Made by a program: the position numbers and the translations under genes. From Nostoc linckia NIES-25 (GTDB lineage: Bacteria; Cyanobacteriota; Cyanobacteriia; Cyanobacteriales; Nostocaceae), in the NCBI RefSeq assembly GCF_002368035.1, contig NZ_AP018222.1, forward strand, positions 5,369,171 to 5,433,170: DNA of 64,000 nt, written 5' to 3'. Numbering within the stretch: the first letter of the stretch is position 1; every line of letters starts with the position of its first letter. This document shows positions 59,201-64,000 of the stretch, one piece after another. The notes beneath the pieces are model-generated. The model was not told the DNA's origin and made no database searches. It saw only the letters and a program-made list of their open reading frames with translations.

Positions 59201-61751
59201 CTACACCTTTTACGGTCTGGTTTTATGTAGTAGCCCAACCGGAATTGCTAGAGGCTATCGGTTTGGACAATTAGGATTAAAATTGCTGGAGCGCTTCAAC
59301 GACAGGAAATTACATGCTAAGGTAGCTAACATTTTTGATGTGTTTGTGCGGCACTGGCGGGAACCCGCTCGCAAAACCATCGCTCCCTTACGTGAAGCTA
59401 TTCAGATTGGATTAGAAGTGGGTGATGTAGAGTACGCGTGCTACAACGCCACCTCCTACTGCAACTATCTTTTCTTCGTCGGTGAAGCACTGGAGCAGGT
59501 AAATCAGCAACAGCAAAACTACATTGATTTGTTGTTGAAATTCAAACAAGAATATCAAATTTACTTCGGACAGATTTGTCGTCAGCTCGTGTTGAATTTG
59601 ATGGGAGCAGCAGAAGATCCCCTAATACTTGTTGGGGAGAGTTTCGACGAGGGGAAAATGCTGCCAATTTTACTGGGAACTCAAAACGGAACTCTCCTGT
59701 TTCTGCTACATCTGGCAAAGACCATTCTTCTGTTCGTCTTTAAGGACTATCAGCAGGCACTAATTCATGCTCAAGAAGCCGAAAAATACCGCCAAAACAT
59801 GGTTGGCTTTTTGCAGTTTGCAGAACATAATTTCTACTACTCCCTCGCTCTGTTGGCTACCTGTTCAAATGCCAATGAGGCAGAACAACAATCGGCACTA
59901 GAAAAAGTTGCAGAAAACCAGAAATTGATGAGTCAGTGGGCGTTCCACGCTCCCGCCAATCATCAACACAAATACGATTTAGTTGAAGCAGAGCGGGCAA
60001 GAATTTTGGGTCATGTAGATGCAAAAATTTACTATGACAAAGCCATTCAGGGGGCAAAAGAAAACGGCTATATCCAAGAAGAAGCCTTAGCCAGCGAACT
60101 CGCTGCCAAATTCTCCCTCAGTTGGGGCAAAGAGAACGCGGCCGCAGACTATATACAACAAGCCTACTACTGTTACGCCCATTGGGGTGCAAAGGCGAAA
60201 GTCGCCCATTTAGAAGAACAATATCCGCAATTACTAACAGTGATTCTCCAATCGGCTAATCTTGCCATCACATCTGCGACAACTATCCCCTCAACTTTGA
60301 TTAAAGGTGTAACTAAAAGCTCTAGCAATCAAAATGTATACTTAGATTTGCAAGCGGTGATGAAAGCCGCACAAGCCATCTCTCAAGAAATTGAATTAGA
60401 GAAACTATTGGCAAGCTTGATGCAGATTACCATCGCCAATGCTGGCGCACAAATGGGTCATTTAGTTCTTCGCCAAGAGGAACAATGGTTAGTTGTAGCT
60501 CAAGCCGATCGAGAACTGGTAACAACCTTAAAAATTCCCCTGGAGCAATACCCAGAAATTCCCCAAAGTTTGATTTATGCAGTAGCAAGAACTCAAGATA
60601 CGGCTGTGTTTGAAGATTTGAGTACAGCAGTGCAATTTGCCAGCGATCGCTACATTATCGCTCACCAACCTAAATCAGTTTTGTGTACGCCAATTAGTCG
60701 GCAAGGAAAACTCATCGGTATTTTATACCTAGAGAACAACTTAACTTTAGGTGCTTTTACGAGCGATCGCATCGAGATTCTCCAACTCCTCACTAGCCAA
60801 GCCGCCATCTCTGTGGAAAATGCCCGTCTGTATCAACAAACCGAAAACTATTCTCAGACCCTAAAAGTAGAGGTAGAACACAAAACCCAAGCTCTCAACC
60901 AAAAAGCCCAAGATTTAGAGCAAGCCTTGAAAAAATTGCAGCAAACTCAAGGACAATTAATTCATAGCGAGAAAATGTCATCCCTCGGTCAATTGGTAGC
61001 TGGCATTGCTCACGAAATTAACAATCCAGTTAATTTTATCAAGGGTAATCTCGTCCATACAGAAAGTTATGTCGCAGACATGATGAGTTTGCTGATGCTT
61101 TACGAGCAGGAATATCCCCAACCTAGTCGAGCTATTCAAGATAAGCGAGAAGAAATTGACCTCGATTTTCTGTTTGAGGATGCCAATCAAATCTTAGAAT
61201 CTATGAAGGTTGGTAGCCATCGCATCAGCCAAATTGTCCAGAGTTTACGCAACTTTGTTCGCTTAGATGAAGCTGAAATCAAAGCTGTAGATTTACACAG
61301 TGGTATTGAAAGCACACTGTTAATTTTGCAACATCGCCTGCCAGGTTCTGAAAATCAACCCGAAGTACGCGTCATCAAGGAGTATGGCAATCTACCTCTG
61401 GTCACTTGCTATCCCAGTCAGTTGAATCAAGTCTTCCTGAATATTATTAACAATGCCATTGATGCGATTCGAGATAATCCCCACAGCGAACGCCCAGAAA
61501 TTCGGATTCGTACTGGAATGATAGATGGTGAATGGTTACGAATTGCGATCGCCAATACAGATAGTACGATTCCTGTGAGTTTGCAAGAGCGGATTTTTGA
61601 ACCGTTTTTCACCACAAAACCCGTTGGCCGCGGTCAAGGTTTGGGGTTATTTGTCTGCTACTCCATTATCCAACAACATCGCGGCACTTTAACTGTGCGC
61701 TCTCAGCCCAACGAGGGAACTGAATTTGAAATTGTTCTCCCTATCTCTTGA
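56298..61751 (+). CDS. HstK-type trifunctional Ser/Thr kinase-ATPase-GAF-histidine kinase
   Basis: An 1817-residue soluble signalling protein. Domains: Ser/Thr protein kinase (about 15-275; catalytic loop VIHKDIKPANILIH, activation segment LIDFSIASLL, GTLAYLSPEQTGR), a large AAA/STAND-type ATPase (about 310-560; Walker A GFSGIGKT near 340, Walker B LVMFLDDLQWAD), a helical repeat region (about 700-1330), a GAF domain (about 1375-1510), a short coiled coil, and HisKA/HATPase_c (GIAHEINNPVNF, His near 1572; ending with GQGLGLFVCYSIIQQHRGTL). This architecture is the HstK family of Anabaena/Nostoc, some of which affect heterocyst development or stress responses. No receiver domain is present and no partner gene is adjacent. 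The ATG at 56298 is the first in frame. Confidence 0.93.
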   Translation: MTLAAIPYSNSLPHLPGYTIVEQLYSGSQTIVYRGVEESSQRPVVIKLLQQDYPTFNELLQFRNQYTITKNLNIPGITHPYSLEPYGNSYALVMEDFGGISLRSYTQKYSLSLQEILEIARQIADILHDVCQHRVIHKDIKPANILIHPESQQVKLIDFSIASLLPRETQEIQNPNVLEGTLAYLSPEQTGRMNRAIDYRSDFYALGVTLYELLTGKLPFESNDPMELVHCHLAKLPLPPHSVNPEIPAILSKIVLKLMAKNAEDRYQSALGLKHDLECCLNQWKATGRIEAFVLGQRDVCDRFIIPEKLYGRQTEVATLLKAFERVANGSSEMMLVAGFSGIGKTAAINEVHKPIVRQRGYFIKGKYDQLQRNIPFSALMQAFRDLMGQLLSESNAQLAQWKAKILAAVGENGQAIIDVIPELELIICQQPPVPELSGSAVQNRFNLLFQKFIQVFTTPEHPLVMFLDDLQWADSASLNLLQLLIGEASSGYLLILGAYRDNEVFPTHPLIVTLEQIQQTQATVNTIALQPLAEITVNQLVADTLSCPHQLAQPLTQLVYQKTKGNPFFTTQFLKALHEEGCIQFQPELSYWQCDLASVRQLALTDGVVEFMALQLQKLPVQTQEVLKLAACIGSQFDLKTLAMVSEQSIIDMATNLWTALQEGLILPISETYKFFQSNNSENIDRGGEIAVPYKFLHDRVQQAAYGLIPEEQKQSTHFKIGQQLWANTPEAEREGKIFEIVNQLNYGLKLTSQKSSPGLLNAENGDEISKLQELNLVQRKELAQLNLQAGQKAKAATAYETASKYFTAGLALLTENAWEHDYDLTLALYTEAAEIEYLTAHFEQAERLSEIVLQHAQDLLQKVKMYEIRIYFYIAQNQMLAAIDICLRVLEFLGEPLFKEPPQELAIEDLINLPEMVDRHKLAAMRITIAMVTPSLNAKPDLLPPIAYTLVNLSIQFGNSAFSAFGYTFYGLVLCSSPTGIARGYRFGQLGLKLLERFNDRKLHAKVANIFDVFVRHWREPARKTIAPLREAIQIGLEVGDVEYACYNATSYCNYLFFVGEALEQVNQQQQNYIDLLLKFKQEYQIYFGQICRQLVLNLMGAAEDPLILVGESFDEGKMLPILLGTQNGTLLFLLHLAKTILLFVFKDYQQALIHAQEAEKYRQNMVGFLQFAEHNFYYSLALLATCSNANEAEQQSALEKVAENQKLMSQWAFHAPANHQHKYDLVEAERARILGHVDAKIYYDKAIQGAKENGYIQEEALASELAAKFSLSWGKENAAADYIQQAYYCYAHWGAKAKVAHLEEQYPQLLTVILQSANLAITSATTIPSTLIKGVTKSSSNQNVYLDLQAVMKAAQAISQEIELEKLLASLMQITIANAGAQMGHLVLRQEEQWLVVAQADRELVTTLKIPLEQYPEIPQSLIYAVARTQDTAVFEDLSTAVQFASDRYIIAHQPKSVLCTPISRQGKLIGILYLENNLTLGAFTSDRIEILQLLTSQAAISVENARLYQQTENYSQTLKVEVEHKTQALNQKAQDLEQALKKLQQTQGQLIHSEKMSSLGQLVAGIAHEINNPVNFIKGNLVHTESYVADMMSLLMLYEQEYPQPSRAIQDKREEIDLDFLFEDANQILESMKVGSHRISQIVQSLRNFVRLDEAEIKAVDLHSGIESTLLILQHRLPGSENQPEVRVIKEYGNLPLVTCYPSQLNQVFLNIINNAIDAIRDNPHSERPEIRIRTGMIDGEWLRIAIANTDSTIPVSLQERIFEPFFTTKPVGRGQGLGLFVCYSIIQQHRGTLTVRSQPNEGTEFEIVLPIS

Positions 61752-62016
61752 AGAATTCTCATGAAATGCCCATGCCTAGAAACATTACCAAGAAGGGGAA
61801 AAGGGGAAGGGAAAAGGGGGAAAGGACACAAATAAAGAACTTTTCCCCACAAGGTATAAAGCAAGTGTTTTTAAATATGGAGAACAAAAAAAGAAGATTG
61901 AGAAGACACGTAGTGCGTTCGCCCTTGCCGTCTCGCAGAGAGAAAAATCAGTGTCTATATTTGAAACCCCTGCTTTGAAGAGCAGGGGTTTCCTTTCCCC
62001 TTTCTCTTTCTTCATA
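61752..62016. other. Intergenic region with low-complexity tracts
   Basis: Purine-rich runs (AAGGGGAAAAGGGGAAGGGA). AACCCCTGCTTTGAAGAGCA then GGGGTTTCCTTTCCCC at 61967-61999 forms a hairpin (AACCCCTGCT/AGCAGGGGTT) followed by a T/C-rich tract, a plausible terminator for the giant kinase gene, although 215 bases past its stop. Confidence 0.5.
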
Positions 62017-62021
62017 CATTC

Positions 62022-62413
62022 TAGGACTTACGCACTGTACAAATTAATCATGGTGTGCGTTTCTATGCATAGGTCGTTTCAGGCTTTTATTAATCATTCT
62101 TTGATGGTCTATAGAACCTGGGTGTAGGGGCACAGCAGTGCTCATTGGTGTCAACTTAACGTCAAACCCCTGTAAAGATGTGATATTCAGTACTCTGACT
62201 TAGCATCAAGATCCGCGTTACCCCACCCCGGTTTTGTCTAAAGCCAAAACCGCCCCTCCCCTTAGCAAGGGGAGGGGTTGGGGGTGGGGTAAAACGCTTA
62301 TGGGATAAACATTTGAGCTTAAGTTGACACGTATGAGCAGTGCTGTGCCCCTACGACAGATATGGTTTTTCAAACATTCATATTTGGTGTTTTCTGTCAA
62401 TGTGTAAGTCCTA
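62022..62413. mobile_element. Outer inverted-repeat element with TAGGACTTAC ends, carrying nested insertions
   Basis: Left end TAGGACTTACGCACTG; right end, reverse complemented, TAGGACTTACACATTG. The left flank is CATTC (62017-62021). The right flank is also CATTC once the inner 133-bp element and its duplication are removed. It resembles a longer relative of the 94-bp family. Inside are a hairpin repeat and the 193-bp element described separately. Confidence 0.75.
62143..62335. mobile_element. Miniature element, CATTGGTGTCAACTTAA ends, copy C
   Basis: 193 bp. Left end CATTGGTGTCAACTTAA; right end, reverse complemented, CATACGTGTCAACTTAA. A perfect 9-bp target duplication AGCAGTGCT (62134-62142 and 62336-62344) is inside a GTAGGGGCACAGCA...TGTGCCCCTAC hairpin repeat, whose intact form is at 11914-11942. 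Confidence 0.93.
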
Positions 62414-62417
62414 CATT

Positions 62418-62550
62418 TAGCCCTTTCAAGGTGGTGAAATTCGGAACGAAGATTGGTTATTTCAACCTTCCAAAAACCCAAAATCTGAGCGTAAGATTCA
62501 AAATGGTAGCACTAAAACAACGTATCTTCTTCGTCACCTTGAAAGGGCTA
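62418..62550. mobile_element. 133-bp inverted-repeat element with TAGCCCTTTCAAGGTG ends
   Basis: 16-bp perfect terminal repeats TAGCCCTTTCAAGGTG and CACCTTGAAAGGGCTA. It is flanked by a perfect 10-bp direct duplication GTCCTACATT (62408-62417 and 62551-62560). It is inserted at the right edge of the outer element, so it is younger. No coding capacity. Confidence 0.9.
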
Positions 62551-62623
62551 GTCCTACATTCTTAAGATTTTATTTTTTTTTCAGCCTCAGCGATCGCGAT
62601 CGCCAAGGCTACCCACATCATCA

Positions 62624-62717
62624 CAGGACTTACGCAAAAGATAACGAAAGTAGCGGTAATTCATGAATTACCGCTACGCAAGAATAAAGTTTTCAGTCAC
62701 ATATTGCGTAAGTCCTG
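62624..62717. mobile_element. Miniature inverted-repeat element (CAGGACTTACGCAA family), 94 bp
   Basis: Ends CAGGACTTACGCAA and TTGCGTAAGTCCTG, central palindrome GGTAATTCATGAATTACC, perfect 5-bp duplication CATCA (62619-62623 and 62718-62722). It has the same orientation and nearly the same interior as the 51905 copy. Confidence 0.95.
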
Positions 62718-62761
62718 CATCATTAGCGATCTTGAGCCAGCTTAACGACTGGGGATTCCTC

Positions 62762-63187
62762 CTAAGATTCAGTCACAGTATCTGAGTTAAACACCTCACG
62801 CGATACACGATGTACGAGGTTTGAAGAAATATAAAATAGCGTGAATCCAATTAAAGGATGTAGCACCTCTAAATGAAGAGGAGTTTTGAGATGGATGGTG
62901 CAAAATTGCAGTCCAAGCAGCACAGGCAGACTGGCAACAAGCGATCGGATTGGTTTCGAGAATGGAGCGATGGACAACCCTGCCAGCAATATTAGTGACA
63001 GTCCACTATATCCTCGCACGAGCCACACATGAATATTCCACCAGCCAGGATCGATGAAGTAGGCAACACCAACCGTTAATATCTGAGCAATTAAGCAGAC
63101 ATTAAAGAGGATTGAAGTCGCGTAAAAGCTACGTTTTACCCAGCTTGCGATCGCAATATCGCGATTTATTTCTAGATTTACGCTCAT
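62762..63187 (-). CDS. Small four-helix membrane protein (DUF6220-like)
   Basis: A 141-residue protein with about four hydrophobic segments: FYATSILFNVCLIAQILTVG, VWLVRGYSGLSLILLAGLSI, LVASLPVLLGLQFCTI and LHPLIGFTLFYISSNLVHRV. The pattern, with a conserved His in the last two helices, fits DUF6220-type integral membrane proteins; function unknown. It starts one base after the stop of the DJ-1/PfpI gene, so the two form an operon and may act together. AGGTAG upstream serves as RBS. Confidence 0.72.
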   Translation of the reverse strand: MSVNLEINRDIAIASWVKRSFYATSILFNVCLIAQILTVGVAYFIDPGWWNIHVWLVRGYSGLSLILLAGLSIAPFSKPIRSLVASLPVLLGLQFCTIHLKTPLHLEVLHPLIGFTLFYISSNLVHRVSREVFNSDTVTES

Positions 63188-63188
63188 C

Positions 63189-63860
63189 TTAAGCTACCTG
63201 CTTGACTTCTAATTTGAATGCTTCAGCAGCATAAGCTATTGCTTTATTAACCAGATCTGCACCTGCTTTCTCTGGAGAACCGACATCAAATGACGGGGCG
63301 GGATCGTACTCCATCAATAGTTGGGCGATCTTGGCGGCTTCTTGACCGCAAAGCACTTCAGCGATCGCTAGACCAAAATCAATGCCTGCCGTTACACCAC
63401 CACCCGTTATGCGATTTCGGTCAACGACAACTCGCTCTGTTGCGACTTCAACTCCCAATTTTGCTAACTGTTGGCGGAACAGCCAGTGAGTCGCCGCTCG
63501 ATAACCTTGGAGCAACCCTGCTTTCGCTAGAAACTCAGAGCCGGAGCACACAGAAGTCACGAATTTTGCGGTACTGCCTTGTTTTTGGAAGAATTCCAGC
63601 ACCTGTGGGTCGTCTACAACCGCCGCCTGTTTTAAGCCCCCACCGACACAGATTACATCCAACGGCGGGCAAGTTTCAAAGGTGGTATCTGGCACAATCT
63701 TCATCCCATCATCAGTATGAATCGGGTCTAGCGTTTTCCAGATGCGGTGGATTTGAATACCTGGGAGCGAACTAAATACCGTTTGCGGCCCAATGATATC
63801 GAGTGCTGTCATGCCAGGGTAAAAGACCAACCCAACGACATACTGTTGTGAGTGACTCAT
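63189..63860 (-). CDS. DJ-1/PfpI family protein (isonitrile hydratase-like)
   Basis: A 223-residue protein of the GATase1-like fold. The nucleophile elbow is SVCSGSEFLAKAGLLQGYRA (Cys in VCSG), preceded by DVICVGGGLKQ, with THWLFRQQL and ITGGGVTAGIDFGLAIAEV following. This pattern is shared with isonitrile hydratases (InhA) and with the N-terminal domains of GlxA/AraC regulators; here no DNA-binding domain follows. A role in hydrating isonitriles, or as a glyoxalase/stress protein, is possible. AGGAGATTTGATTC before the ATG supports the start. Promoter region 63861-64000 shows no distinctive element before the window ends in G-rich repeat. Confidence 0.87.
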   Translation of the reverse strand: MSHSQQYVVGLVFYPGMTALDIIGPQTVFSSLPGIQIHRIWKTLDPIHTDDGMKIVPDTTFETCPPLDVICVGGGLKQAAVVDDPQVLEFFQKQGSTAKFVTSVCSGSEFLAKAGLLQGYRAATHWLFRQQLAKLGVEVATERVVVDRNRITGGGVTAGIDFGLAIAEVLCGQEAAKIAQLLMEYDPAPSFDVGSPEKAGADLVNKAIAYAAEAFKLEVKQVA

Positions 63861-64000
63861 GAATCAAATCTCCTAGTCCCGTTTATAACGAAATCGATTT
63901 CTATACTAGGAATGACGAGCCACCGCGCCTAGTCCTCGAACGAGTACTTTTTCAGGCTCATATCAATAAAAGGCTTATATAGGGAGGGGCAGGAGGCAAG

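Overview
The window looks like chromosome from a filamentous, probably heterocyst-forming cyanobacterium of the Nostoc/Anabaena type. The HIP1 octamer GCGATCGC is very frequent. Many genes are cyanobacterial in character: a Ser/Thr-plus-His kinase of the HstK type, ChlH, two-partner-secretion adhesins, RTX repeat proteins and a PEP-CTERM protein. Intergenic DNA is full of heptamer minisatellites, short palindromes and small inverted-repeat elements. I saw no rRNA, tRNA or CRISPR array.

Layout. 0.2-3.4 kb: M23 peptidase, small membrane protein and an LpxB-related protein. 3.7-11.6 kb: a signalling block with a small XRE regulator and two hybrid histidine kinases; the second carries an ethylene-receptor (ETR1-type) sensor. 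11.7-15.2 kb: short genes among repeats. 15.5-21.9 kb: a six-gene minus-strand cluster, the most interesting part of the window. It encodes a PRMT-type arginine methyltransferase, a heme-oxygenase-like diiron (HDO)-cupin enzyme, a Rieske protein, an alpha/beta hydrolase, an APC amino-acid permease and an M24-fold hydrolase. The first two resemble SznE and SznF, the streptozotocin enzymes that N-methylate arginine and rearrange it to an N-nitrosourea. All ten metal ligands I remember for SznF are present here at one constant offset (+7). I therefore propose a cyanobacterial N-nitroso (or N-hydroxyguanidine) natural-product pathway.

22.4-32.4 kb: an RTX/PPC surface protein, a STAND NTPase, a GRDP-like protein, a LURP-one-like protein and a peptidoglycan amidase. 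33.1-39.3 kb: a ChlH paralogue carrying three in-frame repeat insertions, a hicB-like gene cut by a miniature transposon, and two repetitive (one PEP-CTERM) secreted proteins. 39.9-42.1 kb: a Doc-type toxin with an unknown partner gene, lying between a nucleoside-type ABC permease and a decayed copy of that permease's 3' end. 42.6-47.9 kb: argC, an MFS transporter, glpK and an RTX protein. 48.1-55.4 kb: a TpsA-like adhesin, a PAS-Crp fusion regulator and a secreted protein. 56.3-61.8 kb: the HstK-type giant kinase. 62.8-63.9 kb: a DJ-1/PfpI protein with a small membrane protein.

A second theme is mobile miniature elements. At least four families can be delimited by terminal inverted repeats and target-site duplications. 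One is inserted three times into hairpin repeats, and one locus (62.0-62.6 kb) is nested several layers deep.
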